Below are positions 23,224-35,310 of a stretch of 64,000 nucleotides of DNA, piece after piece. The stretch spans positions 3,038,001 through 3,102,000 of the forward strand of contig JALPQD010000143.1 of the NCBI GenBank assembly GCA_023101885.1, written 5' to 3'. This stretch comes from Typhlomys cinereus (taxonomy: Eukaryota; Chordata; Mammalia; Rodentia; Platacanthomyidae). Every line of letters begins with the position of its first letter. Within the stretch, counting starts at the first letter, position 1. A program made the position numbers and the translations under genes. Below the pieces are notes generated by a model, which did not search any database, was not told the DNA's origin, and saw nothing but the letters and a program-made list of their open reading frames with translations.

Positions 23224-26200
23224 GTAAATGTTTTCTCATTATCAGTGGCTAAAAACCATTATAAATATATTTTTAGAGCAAGTTTTAAATATCTTTATAT
23301 TTGAGAAATTCAGCTCTATGCAGTTGCACCTCACTTAGTGTTGGGGATACATTTTGAGAAATGCATTGTTGTTTTATCTGTTTATTAAGCTGTGGAGAGT
23401 CTTCACACATACCAGATGGTGTGGCCTTCTGTATAGCCACTGTACACCTTTACCAAATACTATTGCCACCATATATTACATGATTTGGTGTTGACCGAAA
23501 TGTTGTTATGCAACAGGTGATTCTTAGGAAATATAAATCTTGCATTTAATAATGCTGTATTGAAGCCAAAAATATTCTTCATGATTTTCTTATTCTGAAC
23601 AATTCAATATTGAAATTAAAATGGAAATATATTTTACCACTTATTTTCATTAAATTCATAGAGAACATACAGTATACTTGTGTTATTGTAGTGACTGATG
23701 CAATCATTTATTATCTATTACATATACAGTGTCAGTCATAGAAAGCCATATTTCAGTCTGTGCAGTCACGGCTGGGTGGTTTAGGGGATGGATAGAAGGC
23801 CATTTTTCAGGTCCCATGTTTAAACGGACATCATGCCTGCTACATCCAGTACAGCAGAATGTAGGCAGGACCAGAAAAGGATTTGATAAAGTATAGTAGA
23901 CACAAAACATACAATCTGAGAATTTAGAAAAGTGAGGAACCAGAGGCATTCCATCTAACTGAGTCTGGCGGAGGTGGAAGCCCTGGGACTTACTCGCTGT
24001 AAAGTTTTATTCACTTAGCAAGCTCTGGGCTCAGGAACAAAGTACATATTATACAAGAACTTCCTTGTGAGCTGTCAAGGTCCTGTCTAAGGGACAATAT
24101 GAGGGTTTTCAAAGTAGTCTATGATTTTAATCCAGGGCAGTATGATTTAAAGCCCCTTGACCTTAAACTAGAAAAACAGTATCACCTTTAGACCTTGCAT
24201 TAGCGTGCATGCCTATGTAGCCATGCCTAAAATCAGCAGCTTTTGGAAGAAGGTGACTTTACATACCCACCAAATCTATTTATGCAAAGTTCAAATGAAG
24301 CGGTGGTATCCAACATATGCCAATAATATGTGTTTGTTAATAATATACTTGGGGAGAGTACTACCTTTACTGAATGCTCTTATGAGTTTATGTAGATCAT
24401 ATTTATTTATAAAAGTTCATCAGTAAGAATTCTAGGATCCTGATATTATTAAGTCAAACCCTTCTGGAATCCTAAAAGTGATCTCAATATTATACTGTGA
24501 CAAATCATTGTTTTGAGCTAGATGAACAATAAAGAAAAACATTTTTTTCCTAACACTTTGTTTCCTAACAGTAACTATGTATTAAGAAACCTTAAGGGGT
24601 GGGCTGTGAGATGGTCTAACTGATGCAGTGCTGGCTGTGGAAGCCCGACAGCCTGGGTTCATATCCACAGCTCGCAGGAAAGACAGGTGGAGCACATGGG
24701 CACAGTGTCCATCTTTCCATTGCCAAACACATACAGGACCCAAACAATCTAGGGCATCAAGGAGTTTATTCTTTCTTGCAGTTTTTGTTTCATTAGCATG
24801 CCAACACAGTTCATACCAATCAGAAGCCAAGGGAAGTAGCCACACTATATTCACACAGAGATGTGAGAGCCAGCAAGCCTGTGTGCCAAAAAGCATGTCT
24901 AAGTACCCGGAAGTGGTGAACCAGCTCTCTTGAGCCCCAGCAATGGTTCCACCTCCCATGGGCTCTGTCTTCCTGTGCCTATTATGTAAGATTCAGCAGG
25001 CTCGCCTAGGGCTTGCTGGGCTCCCAGCTTTTCATAGATGTGCTCGAAACCTCAGCCTACAGTTGTCAGGTGGGCACCTGTATCAGAAAAATTGCATGGA
25101 AAGGAAGCGAAAGACATCTAATTTCAAACTTTGTCCTCCACCTACACGGGTATGCACATACGAATACATAGACTCACTCAGGGAGAAATGTTTGACGCAT
25201 AAGTAAGCCTTCATGATATAAAATTGTATTATTTTCTGAAATAAGATGAAAGTTAAGCATTGAATTTGCTTTTATCAGACATTTTTTGAGAACCAAAGAC
25301 TAAATCTAAGAAAAAAAAAGATTGACTATTCCTTCACTTTAAGCGATGGAGTATTTCTTAATAATATTCAATGTTTTATACAAATTTGAGGCAATGCTTT
25401 GGGAAAAGTAACTAGTTCATTAATTTTCACTGAGCTTTAAAATACCATTGTCACTTGTTATTTGAGTACAGGATTAATTTTGATTTCATGCACTGAGAGT
25501 CATCTACATTTTTTTCACTAGACCACTAACCAGACTCTAGTCTTGAAGGGGAGCATTCGTATCTTTCCTAACTTCCTCTGGATCTGTCATAAGATCCTGA
25601 TGGACTCTGTCACTCTGTCACTTCTCTGTCACATCTTTTAAAGGCAGCCTGGTTATGGCATTCTTCCCTTTCTTAAATCTTTCTTCTTTTGTTGCCAATC
25701 CCAGCTATAATTAATTCTTTTTACTCTATTTCCTAGAATATTAAATGTGATTACATTCTTTATCAAACCTCCTTATTTTTATGTCTTTATCCTCGTGTAA
25801 TAAGTTGAACTAATTCAGTCATCAGGACAACCCAGTAAACTTAACATTATTTTCACCTCAGTTTTCAGATTAAATGAGTTAGAGAAAATTCTCAGTATCT
25901 TGCTCAAGTCTCTCAGCTAGCAGATCGATCAGGGCCTTATGCCCAGAACACAGTACTGCAGTAGCCCCAAGCATCTTAACTGAGTAAAGAAATGTTAGAA
26001 CTAAACTTTAGACTTTCATTTTCTGAAAAATTTCAGTCCTTTTCAATATTTACCAATATTTACCTTCATATGAAAGTTTTATTAGTATGTTGAAGTCAAA
26101 GAAGAGAGAGTACTGTAATTTAATATCAAACAATAGGAACTGTCACTTGTTTGTGCTAGTATAAAACTAAAATAGAGGATTCCTAATGCTGTCTAACAAA

Positions 26201-26303
26201 AATCTGAAAATACAATTCATTTCAGGTTTTTAATAAGGTATTAAAAATGATTATATGTTAGGCAAGTGTAAAGCATTGTCTTTAACTCACTAACTTCTCT
26301 CAG
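23224..26303 (+). other. Mycbp2: Intron 9 of window
   Basis: A block at 23700-24180 has repeat-like composition but no family I can name. 24592-25200 is a composite retroelement-like stretch (separate entry). The sequences at 23230-23690, 24190-24590 and 25210-26300 appear unique. Confidence 0.7.
24592..25200. repeat. Composite repeat block, possible SINE split by another element
   Basis: 24592-24700 looks like a tRNA-type SINE head ('ggctgtgagatgg', 'agcctgggttcatatccaca'). 24735-25075 is a different, GC-richer unit with a reversed polyadenylation signal ('aaggagtttattctt'). 25120-25200 resembles a SINE tail ('atgcacatacgaatacata'). The nesting is inference. Confidence 0.35.
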
Positions 26304-26438
26304 AGAAAAATACGCAATGATGTTTGATGAACCAGTTCTGCTGCAAGCTGGGTGGTGGTACGTAGCATGGGCTCGAGTGTCAGGACCCAGCAGTGACTGC
26401 GGTTCTCACGGACAAGCATCTATTACCACAGATGATGG
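26304..26438 (+). CDS. Mycbp2: Mycbp2 exon 10 of window (PHR domain 1)
   Basis: Encodes window residues 400-445: REKYAMMFDEPVLLQAGWWY, VAWARVSGPSSDCGSHGQAS, ITTDDG. The 'F-D-x-P-V-x-L-x-A-x-x-x-Y-x-x-x-x-x-x-x-G-P' pattern and the 'S-D-C-G' loop are typical of PHR domains. The acceptor is cttctctcag and the donor gtaagc. Confidence 0.97.
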
Positions 26439-27319
26439 GTAAGCAAATACTGAACTTTTACTTACGCAACTCTTACTTGTGTTTCTGGAATATTTTTGTA
26501 AAAGCTCAGAACACTTTATTATAATTGCTGAAAAGTAAATTTACTAATCCTGTGTGCCATATACTTAAATGGCCAAGTTAAGGCCTAGACATGGTGAAAA
26601 AGATTATATTATGCTTATATTATGCTTGTCAGATGTCATTTTTATGTATATCTGGGTATGAGTTTGTTTATGAGCTTTACCACCAAATTAGAAATTGCCT
26701 AAAAGAGCATGACAGAATAATTTTTAAAAGATGCCTTTACAGCTGCAGTTCAACTTTATAGTATGTATGGAAGCAGTTTATAAACTATAAAGCTTTCTAT
26801 GATGCAGGAACATAATGTCTTAAGGAAATGTGGGGGAAATTTTACCACTTAGAAATAACCTGGAGCTAGGGAAGTGACTTAGTAGGCGAAGTGCTTACCA
26901 CTCAGGTCCAGGACCAGAGTTTAATTCCAGAACCCATGCACGTGTCCCTGCCAAATTACTCTCAACTTTTTGCATTCACCATTGCAGCTGAAGCCTCCAG
27001 CTTATTTCAGCAAGCATGTTTGATGCTTTATAAATGGAAATCTTTTCAAAAAGCTAACTGCTATGGTAAAAGTTGCACTGGAGGATTTCAAGGGGACAAG
27101 TAGCTCCTCATCTGGGAACACATCAAGGTCAATTTTTTTCATGAATGACTGATTAGTTCTTCAGAACTAATTTGGATATCACTACTTTGCTTAATGGGTT
27201 TTTGTCCTTTAAAACATGAATAATTTTCATTAGCAGAAGATTTAGAATCATGCTTTACCAATTATTTAGTGAATCTTACAGCTGGTCATTTTTGGTATCA
27301 TGTCATTTTTTTCTCTTAG
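26439..27319 (+). other. Mycbp2: Intron 10 of window
   Basis: Mostly unique AT-rich sequence. 26868-26945 looks like a short, decayed SINE head ('gagctagggaagtgacttag', 'agtttaattccagaacccat'). Confidence 0.7.
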
Positions 27320-27403
27320 GGTTGTTTTCCAGTTTAAGAGTTCAAAGAAATCAAATAATGGTACGGACGTTAATGCTGGCCAGATACCTCAGTTGTTGTA
27401 CAG
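27320..27403 (+). CDS. Mycbp2: Mycbp2 exon 11 of window (end of PHR domain 1)
   Basis: Encodes window residues 445-473: VVFQFKSSKKSNNGTDVNAG, QIPQLLYR. 'V-x-F-x-F-x-x-S-x-x-S-x-N-G-T-x-x-x-x-G-Q-I-P-x-L-L-Y' is the standard last part of a PHR domain. The acceptor is ttttctcttag and the donor gtatat. It is the second smallest exon with unbroken domain signature in this window. Confidence 0.97.
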
Positions 27404-28618
27404 GTATATTAAAGCATGCTTTTCAATATTCTTTTACTATAGTGAAGTAGAATCATTGTGAATTATGCAGCATTATAATGGAGAAATTATTGAAGCATTC
27501 ACAATGTTATACTAGTAGAAAAAGTTAATTTTTCAAAAATGCTTAATTTATATAGCATTTAATATGTAAGCATTTTCTATGCAAGATAAACTGTAGGGCT
27601 GGAGAAATGGCTAGGGACCCCCCCTTTCAAGCAGTTGGTCCTGAATTCAGATCCCAAGTTCTACATAAAAACGCCAGGTAGAAATGGCAGTGCCTTCACT
27701 TCCCTCCTTGGTAGGTAGAACCTGGAGCTCTCGGGGCCAAGCAAAAAAGAGGTAGAGGCAATTGAGAATGATTCCCAAAGTCACCCTTAGTCCTCTACAG
27801 TGATACACAGTGCTCTCTGATGTGCATGTGTGCTCACACACATACACACAAAATTTTTAAAAAAGATACAACTTTACACTTTATACAGTGAATCAGATTG
27901 ATTTTATTATGCCAATAGTAATATTTTAGTAACTATTTCATCTGTTTGTTGCTTTTCTTACGAATGCTATAAACCAATAATAAAATTTTTCTTCAAGAAA
28001 TAGAATGGAAATGAGAGATTACAATAATTCAGAAAAATATTAATATATGCCAGTGTAGTTATCTGTTTCTGAATTGCAAGATTAAAGAATTCAAATGCAT
28101 ATAAAACCTGTCTAAACAATATTGCTGTTCTTATTAGAACTAGTCAAAGTATAGAAGAAATAGGTCTTCCTTATCTACTAAAAGAGTAACTATTATAAAT
28201 TCATTTTTCCCAAGAAAGGATTTGGAGTTCTTAATAAGGTCTGTTACAGTCATTGTTCATGGTAAATAGTTTAAACATACCAAATTTCATTGGCTGTCAC
28301 ACAGGTACTATTGGTTGAATGACTGTCTACCTTACTAGAGAAGATATAGCTTGTATATGTTCTTTAGTGGAGAAAATATGTTCTCTACAAAAGCCTCTCT
28401 ACTCCACAATCTTACAAAGGTGGGGCTTAAAGTACTCATATGTTAAAATACTTAACACTTTAAAAATGCTTCAAAAAAACTCCTATTAGTATTTTATCTG
28501 GTAAATTAAGTATAATTTAATTATTTCACTGCTACAGTAAACAAATATATTCATGTATATATTAGAAAATTAGCATTGGGCTTTTGGACACCATCTATTT
28601 TGTGCCTACTGTTTCTAG
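27404..28618 (+). other. Mycbp2: Intron 11 of window
   Basis: Holds one B2-like SINE (27597-27865). The rest is AT-rich with no structure I recognise. Confidence 0.8.
27597..27865 (+). mobile_element. B2-like SINE, diverged
   Basis: Head 'gggctggagaaatggctagg', then 'cctgaattcagatcccaagt', 'aacgccaggtagaaatggca', 'aagtcacccttagtcctcta' and a CA tail at about 27832-27850. The head region carries an odd C run (27616-27623). Confidence 0.85.
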
Positions 28619-28715
28619 GCTTCCAACCAGTGATGGCAGTGCTTCGAAAGGCAAGCAGCAGGCCAGTGAACCTGTACACATTCTGAAAAGGTCTTTTGCT
28701 AGAACTGTCTCAGTG
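28619..28715 (+). CDS. Mycbp2: Mycbp2 exon 12 of window (linker after PHR1)
   Basis: Encodes window residues 473-505: LPTSDGSASKGKQQASEPVH, ILKRSFARTVSV. It is a basic, Ser-rich, probably flexible linker, and KRSFARTVS has the look of a basophilic kinase site (inference). The acceptor is ctgtttctag and the donor gtaagc. Confidence 0.95.
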
Positions 28716-29745
28716 GTAAGCCATTTTCTGTATTCATTGTGAATTTCAGTTCTAAGAATTTAGCATTTAGCTTCATGAATTCAGATTTTCTTTTGTGCTA
28801 CCATTTCTATTCTAGGGAAGGATAAACTGCACCTTGAATAGTAGAAAAGTAGAGCTGTTACTTATGATTTTTGTAACATGTTCAAATGATTTGGCTTTAC
28901 TATGTCTGAAATAACTTACATCTTTTCTGGTTAATTACACATAGCCTGGTAAAAGATGAATTCGGTATCTTTTATTCAGGTAAAAATGTTTTGTCTTTTT
29001 CACTAATCTATGTAAGTATATATGTAAATGATTTTGTAGTCACTCAGTAATTTTACTATTTTATATAATGATCAGTTATTTTTTTAAAATTTTTTCATTT
29101 TTGATAGGATTATCCGCACTCATCAGGAATTTAGTGAGGCTTAAGGAATAAAGTGTTCACTTGGTGTCTTGTGTATCTGTCATCAGGGGAACAGGATAAA
29201 AAAAAACTCATACCAGCTAGAACTACAAGGAAAGACCACCACCCCACCCACAGTTCAGAATTTTCAAAAAGCAGCAGTTCTTTTATTATCTTGTTGGCTT
29301 TATCTTCCAATAATCTATCAAGAATTGGCTATAGTATATATTTTAATATATAGGCATGTTATTAGTTTCTAATACTAACCTTTCCATTTGTTTACATTGA
29401 TTTTTTTTCTTTTAAATTAGTAATTTATGTTTTCTTTTTCCATGTTTATGTGATAAACTAAATAGGCTAATAGCAGAGAAACATAAGTGTATTTTAATAT
29501 AAGCAAATGGTACATATAGCATATACTAGACAGTACTAGTCTTTTTTTATATCTAACTACTTGCCTTTTTGCCAATATTACAAGATACTCAGTATATTAA
29601 TATATGGTCATAAGATTGTTATTTCAGCTACTAAAATGTAGTACAAAGTTTAGGATAGTTTTGAAGCTGTGTGCCATTTCCCCTTTTGTTGAAACTGGTA
29701 TATGATTTGAACTAATTGTTACATGTTTTTCACTTTCTGGATTAG
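28716..29745 (+). other. Mycbp2: Intron 12 of window
   Basis: AT-rich. I see no element that I can name. The overlapping short open frames near 29153-29372 have no recognisable product. Confidence 0.75.
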
Positions 29746-29938
29746 GAGTGTTTTGAATCATTGCTGAGTATTCTTCACTGGAGCTGGACCACCTTAGTCC
29801 TAGGAGTTGAAGAACTTCGAGGATTAAAAGGGTTCCAGTTCACAGCTACACTTCTAGATTTGGAAAGACTGCGCTTCGTGGGCACCTGTTGCCTGAGGTT
29901 ATTGCGTGTCTATACCTGTGAAATTTACCCAGTATCAG
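29746..29938 (+). CDS. Mycbp2: Mycbp2 exon 13 of window (helical centre)
   Basis: Encodes window residues 506-570, starting ECFESLLSILHWSWTTLVLG and continuing LKGFQFTATLLDLERLRFVG and CCLRLLRVYTCEIYPVS. It is rich in amphipathic, Leu-rich helix patterns, as expected for an armadillo-like or other helical stretch between the PHR domains. The acceptor is tctggattag and the donor gtatag. The ATG-less start shows that this is an internal exon. Confidence 0.96.
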
Positions 29939-30303
29939 GTATAGTAAATTCTTTAAATGATTTGGGAAGAAAACATTTTAGAAAACCTATATAAAGATAG
30001 CCAAGAGTTACACTGCCAAAATCAATTGAGTTGCTATTAAAATGAAGGAAAAAAGTTTTTTAAAAATTATGTCAATTAGAAATATTTTCAGTTACAAATT
30101 TGGCCATATATACTGATAATTTTTTTTTCTACTTAGATTACTAAAAGAAATAATTTGGGAGCTTACTTATTAACTTCTAAATTGTTTCATTTTTCTTTTG
30201 AGCCTTTTGATTTTTTATCCTATGGTAAATTACTGAATTTCATTGATTATTGTCATGAGCCCCTAGTATTATGCTTAATTAGCATTTCCTTTTTTCCTTT
30301 AAG
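29939..30303 (+). other. Mycbp2: Intron 13 of window
   Basis: Short AT-rich intron of 365 bp. No repeat or other signal is seen. Confidence 0.85.
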
Positions 30304-30578
30304 CTACCGGAAAAGCAGTTGTAGAAGAAACCAGCAAATTAGCAGAATGCATTGGTAAAACTAGAACTTTATTAAGAAAAATTTTATCAGAAGGAGTTGA
30401 TCACTGCATGGTGAAGTTGGATAATGATCCTCAAGGATATCTGAGTCAGCCCTTGAGTCTTCTGGAAGCTGTCCTTCAGGAGTGTCACAATACCTTCACT
30501 GCTTGCTTTCATTCTTTCTACCCAACTCCTGCGTTACAGTGGGCTTGCCTTTGTGATCTGCTGAATTGTTTGGATCAG
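30304..30578 (+). CDS. Mycbp2: Mycbp2 exon 14 of window (helical centre)
   Basis: Encodes window residues 570-661, the longest exon here: ATGKAVVEETSKLAECIGKT, then RTLLRKILSEGVDHCMVKLD, PLSLLEAVLQECHNTFTACF and LQWACLCDLLNCLDQ. It is dense in Leu and Cys with helix periodicity. The acceptor is tttcctttaag and the donor gtaatt. The end is in phase 0. Confidence 0.97.
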
Positions 30579-31943
30579 GTAATTTAAGTGTACAAACATT
30601 AGTTGAAACTATTGCATTCCTTAGTACAAAAAATTTTAATTGCAGTGACCTTACCTCTTTAGCTATTGTATTATTGTTGTCATTGTCGTTATTGTTTAGC
30701 TTTATTATACACAGTGAATTTTTATGTTTTCTTCTGCCACCCACCCTACCCCCCTGCCATTCCACATTACCTGTTCTCCTTTCCAGCCAGTCTCTGTCTT
30801 ACTTCCTCGTTATCTGTCTGCACGTATGAATGTGTGGTCTTCTTTAACTTTGTAAAAGGACAGTTAAGCCATCGATTTGGTGTATATGACTTGCGCAATG
30901 TTCACATTTTTGTTTTGTTTTCTGTTGTCATTTTGATATAAAATTGTTTGGCATGTTTATGTAGCTACTAATTTTCTCTGCAGCTTGCAGGTGAGGTGAG
31001 AGAGATGGAAGGAACATTGTATGTGAGAACCGGGAAAACAATTAGCCCTGAATGAAGGGAAGGCATGCTAGCATCCTTCCATGCACAGACACCCAGTTAC
31101 ACATTCTCAAAGCACCTGTCTCAGATACTTGACGGAATTGTAAAAAGGAAAAAGAAAAAATAATCAAAACATCATTAAAAAAAAAGAGTTGGAAGTGATG
31201 ATGCTAATCTTTCCATAGTTAACGAACACAACAGCTCAATTAAAAGATCAGGCATGCAGAGGATTTGAATAGGGATGCCAGCTATATAAAATTGACATTG
31301 ATAAGCTACAATATGCAACAACTGAATGCAATTCTTTCCACATACACATTCATTAAGCTAAATCTTATATTAGGACAGAAATAGGTCTTAGTAATCTCAA
31401 AAAGAATAAAACTTTAAAGAATGTAATTTCAAATCAAAAGAGCTATAAACTACACATCAACTCAAAAAATAAAGAGAAAAGCACGTAGTACTTAACAGAA
31501 ACAGCACTGAGTAAACTAGAGTAAACACATTTTTTTGACCTTACTAGAATGTCATGCATGGAAATAAAATTTGTATTAATTATTTGATAATGTCAAATGT
31601 CAGTGCTCATTTGATAAGTTCTTTAATAGATTTTAATTTGAGCCTTTTGACATCTTTCACTGAAAGTAGTAGTAATTATAAAGATTTTAAATTGTCAACA
31701 TGTTTTCATTTATTGTAGGACCAGAAGTAGCTTTTTCTTATCTGTACTTTTTTCCCTATCTCTACTAGATAATAACTTTACAATTGCACTTTAAATTATG
31801 ATGTAGTCTTAGCTTTATAACAAAACAACTTAAAAGATAGATAATTTTGAAGTAATTTTAATTTTATTTTTTTACCTTTCATGTATCCAGAAATTTTGAT
31901 GTTGATGTAATATTTCTTTGGGGGCATATTTTGTTTTTTGAAG
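30579..31943 (+). other. Mycbp2: Intron 14 of window
   Basis: 30700-30960 is T- and C-rich with no assignment. 31100-31560 resembles a decayed L1 coding fragment (separate entry). The final 380 bp is unique AT-rich sequence. Confidence 0.65.
31100..31560 (+). mobile_element. Decayed L1 ORF2-like fragment
   Basis: The A-rich strand bias and phrases such as 'acagctcaattaaaagatca' and 'gagctataaactacacatca' resemble rodent L1 ORF2 sequence. There is no open frame left and the borders are unclear. Confidence 0.4.
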
Positions 31944-32165
31944 GATATCCAGGAAGCAAATTTCAAGACATCAAGTAGCCGACTCCTTGCTGCTGTCATG
32001 TCAGCTCTGTGTCACACTTCTGTTAAGCTGACTTCAATTTTCCCTATTGCCTACGATGGAGAAGTATTACTGAGATCCATCGTTAAGCAAGTTAGCACCG
32101 AGAATGACTCAACACTAGTTCATCGTTTTCCTCTTTTGGTGGGCCATATGGAAAAGCTCAGTCAG
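31944..32165 (+). CDS. Mycbp2: Mycbp2 exon 15 of window (helical centre)
   Basis: Encodes window residues 662-735: DIQEANFKTSSSRLLAAVMS, then VKLTSIFPIAYDGEVLLRSI and HRFPLLVGHMEKLSQ. It is a helical stretch. The acceptor is ttttttgaag and the donor gtagat. Both borders are phase 0, so skipping this exon would keep the frame. Confidence 0.97.
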
Positions 32166-34335
32166 GTAGATCTTTTCTGAAATCTCCTTTGTAGTAGAGC
32201 AGTAAAACAGTGAATGGAGACATATTTAAGTCAGTGCCTAATTTGTATTGATGATGTATGTGCCAAATGATTAATAAATATCTTTTTTCATAATGAGAGC
32301 TATTTTTAAATTATATTTACCTATAAATGTTCAGTCTTTTATCCAACATATTTTGAATAATCACTCACCTGTAAAAATGTGAGAATATTTAACACATTTG
32401 TTTTATGTAGTCTCATTTGAAACTAAGTTGCAAATAGCATAGATAATAAGTCCTGTTCTAAAATGTGACTCTGTAACATGTATAGGGAAAAGTCTACTTA
32501 TTGGAAGAGAATTAAAGATAAAAATACAGTGTGGTGGTAAAGTTAGGGGGCAATCTGGTGTTTTCCTTAGGTATTACTATAAAAGCTCATTTTTTTAAAT
32601 GTAGAGACTAACAATTACAGTCTATGAAAATGTAACATATCCTATTTCCTCTGTCTTCTTAATGGTCTAATGACATTTAACATTTTGGTTACCAAAGAAT
32701 GAATTCATGTCATTTTTGCCCCTCATTACCCAGTTCCATCCCTTTCTTTTTTCAATGGAAGCCCAATATAAATATTTAAATTTTAGCTTTTTCTTGAGAT
32801 GATGTCTTTTTCTGTGGCCCAAGCCTACTTGAAATGCACTGTCCTGCTGCCTCAGTTTCTCAAGGCATAGAATTATCACAGTAAAGGAAAATGCATTGAA
32901 GTTTCCTTGCTAAGAAAGAAAGAAATGAAGTAAGAAGGGAGGGGAAGGAGAGAGAGAAGGAGGAAAGGGGAAGGAAAAGGGAAAGGAAAAGAAAAAAAAA
33001 GTCACCTTCACTGTGATACCACTTGAATAAGAGTTTCTTTTAAATTAATAACTAGTAAGTATGTGTAAATATTTTATGTTCGTTTCAAAAATTATACTAT
33101 CCAACTGTTAATTTCTATTAGTCTTGGTAATTAACAGGTGTATATTTTTCTACCTCAAGTTCTCTCAAATGATACTAGAGAATGGAATGTAATTAGGATT
33201 GAATTTTATTAAACATGAACTTTCTGAGTAGTGAAGCTTTTGGAGAATTAAAAGATATAGGGAATAAAAGAATTTAAGTTTTAATAAAATTAGAAGCAGA
33301 TTTTTTAAATCTAGGAAAACTAATTGAGTTAGAAATTAACCAAAGTATTGTAGTGATTATATATAATATTAATGGAAATAAATGTAGAAAATTATCTTTA
33401 AGTGACTTTTTTCTTGTTTGGATTAAGATTATATGTTAAGAAAGAAGCTGAGTGTTCAAAATATTGCTCATAATGATTTTACCTAAAAATTGCCTTATTT
33501 CTAGATCGATTATTCATTTACGTGTTTTGTTTGCTTTGAAAAGTAATTTTATGTTGAATCTGTCTCATCTGAGAGCTATGAATATTGTCATGGATGTTAT
33601 ACACTAGTAAGGAATACAGTTATTATGGACAAGCTCGTTCCAGGAGGAAGAGTGTGATTTTGGTAATTGATAGCAAATAAGTCTGTTGGTGTCACAGACG
33701 TAGCTGAAGTAGTATGAGAAAACTAGAACTAGTGAGGCTCTTTATTTACTGGGGGCTTCCTGATGAAATGATTGTATTTCACTCTGTTTACTCAGAGTGC
33801 TGCAAGACAAGAGAAAATGGAAAGGGACATAAAGAATTTTCATGTCGATATTAGTTGAAGTAATAGTCCTTTCATTATTTTTCTGGAAAGTGTTTTTCCT
33901 AGTATTTAATGAAATTATAATTTTCTATCCTGTGACTTTTTATACTTGTTGAGTTGGAATTGTCAGAAATTGCAATGATTATAATACTACCTAGGAGTTA
34001 CATAAATGGACAAAAGAATTTTGGTAGGAAATTGATTTTTTAAAACCATTGAGGGTTGCTTTTCTTCTATGCAATCCAAAGTAATTGTCTCACATTGAAA
34101 TCTCATCTTGTAGAAAAAAGTTTTAAAGAGGAAATAGTTTTCTGTCTGTCATGTAACTGAGAAGGTAAATGAGAGAATATGCAAAAAATGGCACCAAACT
34201 AATAGAAACATGACATATAAATTATGAGCATGTATAATCAAGGTGCCCTGTAGAAAGACAGACTTTTGCAACTGATTATTCCTCTGCAGAAAAGTAAGGC
34301 AACACCTTGACACTTTCTCTCCTAATGCATCACAG
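32166..34335 (+). other. Mycbp2: Intron 15 of window
   Basis: Holds a minus-strand B1 remnant (32785-32880) followed by a purine-rich GGAA/AAG tract (32912-33000). The remaining 1.3 kb is AT-rich and unassigned. Confidence 0.75.
32785..32880 (-). mobile_element. B1 SINE remnant
   Basis: In + sense 'gagatgatgtctttttctgt', 'ggcccaagcctacttgaaat' and 'cctgctgcctcagtttctca' follow the reversed B1 consensus. Confidence 0.65.
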
Positions 34336-34527
34336 AGCGAAGAGAACATCTCAGGGATGACAAGCTTCCGGGAAGTTCTAGAGAAGATGCTGGTTATCGT
34401 CGTGCTTCCGGTGAGGAACAGCCTGCGGAGGGAAAACGAGCTCTTCTCCTCCCACCTGGTCTCTAACACCTGTGGCTTACTCGCCAGTATCGTCAGTGAA
34501 CTGACAGCGTCGGCCCTAGGATCTGAG
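34336..34527 (+). CDS. Mycbp2: Mycbp2 exon 16 of window (helical centre, weak donor)
   Basis: Encodes window residues 736-799: SEENISGMTSFREVLEKMLV, IVVLPVRNSLRRENELFSSH, then LVSNTCGLLASIVSELTASA. It is helical. Both borders are phase 0. The donor is gag|gtcagg, with C instead of a purine at +3, the least consensus-like donor among the 29. The exon is also more GC- and CpG-rich than its neighbours. A B1 element follows about 45 bp downstream. Confidence 0.96.
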
Positions 34528-34572
34528 GTCAGGAGTTATATTTTGAAATGTGTCAATCAGCACATGTTCAGA

Positions 34573-34695
34573 GCCCTTGTGGTGCATGCCTGTAATCCCA
34601 GAATGTAGGATATGGAAGCAAGAAGATTGCATGTTTGAGACCAGCCTTAGCTGTTTACCATGACCCTGTCTCAAAACAGTATACAAACAACAAAA
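34573..34695 (+). mobile_element. B1 SINE
   Basis: Contains 'ggtgcatgcctgtaatccca' and 'gagaccagccttagctgttt', ending in 'ctgtctcaaaacag' and an A-rich tail. This is the 7SL-derived B1 layout in sense orientation. Confidence 0.85.
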
Positions 34696-35139
34696 ACCAC
34701 ATTCTGATTTTCCATCCAATTTATTTATGGATACAGTTCGGCTTTTTAGAAGTATTTTCTTTTTTTTCCTTGTATGAAATTTTTTAATGAATTATGAGCC
34801 CATGAACATTACACAATTTAAGCCTTGTTGTCTTCTTTCCTGTGTGAAACCAGATCATGAAAACAGCCTATCTCAAGTGTGACAGAGACCACAGCATGAG
34901 TATTAATAATTAATGTTTGCTTCCACACCTACGTGCTTCGTTGGGAATCGCAGGAAGTGCTCGCAGCTCCCCAAGACAACACAGTAAATTCAGTAGAACT
35001 ATTTTTTAAGTAGGTCAGGAGTACATACTTAGAAAGACGTATATTTTCTCTTATAAAAAAATTCCTCAAACTCAAGGTTTTTTGTTTGCCTTTTCTTATG
35101 TCCTTGATCTTTTTTTTGTTTAAATATTATGTGTACCAG

Positions 35140-35310
35140 GAGTAGACAAGCCAGAGAGAACCCTGGGGTCCATAGAAGCAGTCAGGCAAGAGGGTGGGAG
35201 GGAGTGGAATGAACTCATGAGAGGAAGGGAAGGAGATGGGAGGGAGGGGGATGGAAGGAAGCAGGGATACGTACTCAATATACTTGTAAAACTAAAAAAT
35301 AAATTTTAAG
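35140..35310 (+). mobile_element. L1 3'-end-like purine-rich tail
   Basis: A long G/A-rich tract ('ggtgggagggagtgg', 'aggagatgggagggaggggg') ends in 'tactcaatatacttgtaaaa' and 'aaaaataaa'. The same ending recurs near 44367-44390, so it is one retroelement family. A sense rodent L1 3' end is the best fit. Confidence 0.6.

Noticed and set aside
24582..25206. Overlapping open frames of 87-125 codons on both strands
   Set aside because: They fall inside a composite repeat block and overlap each other antisense. There is no recognisable domain.
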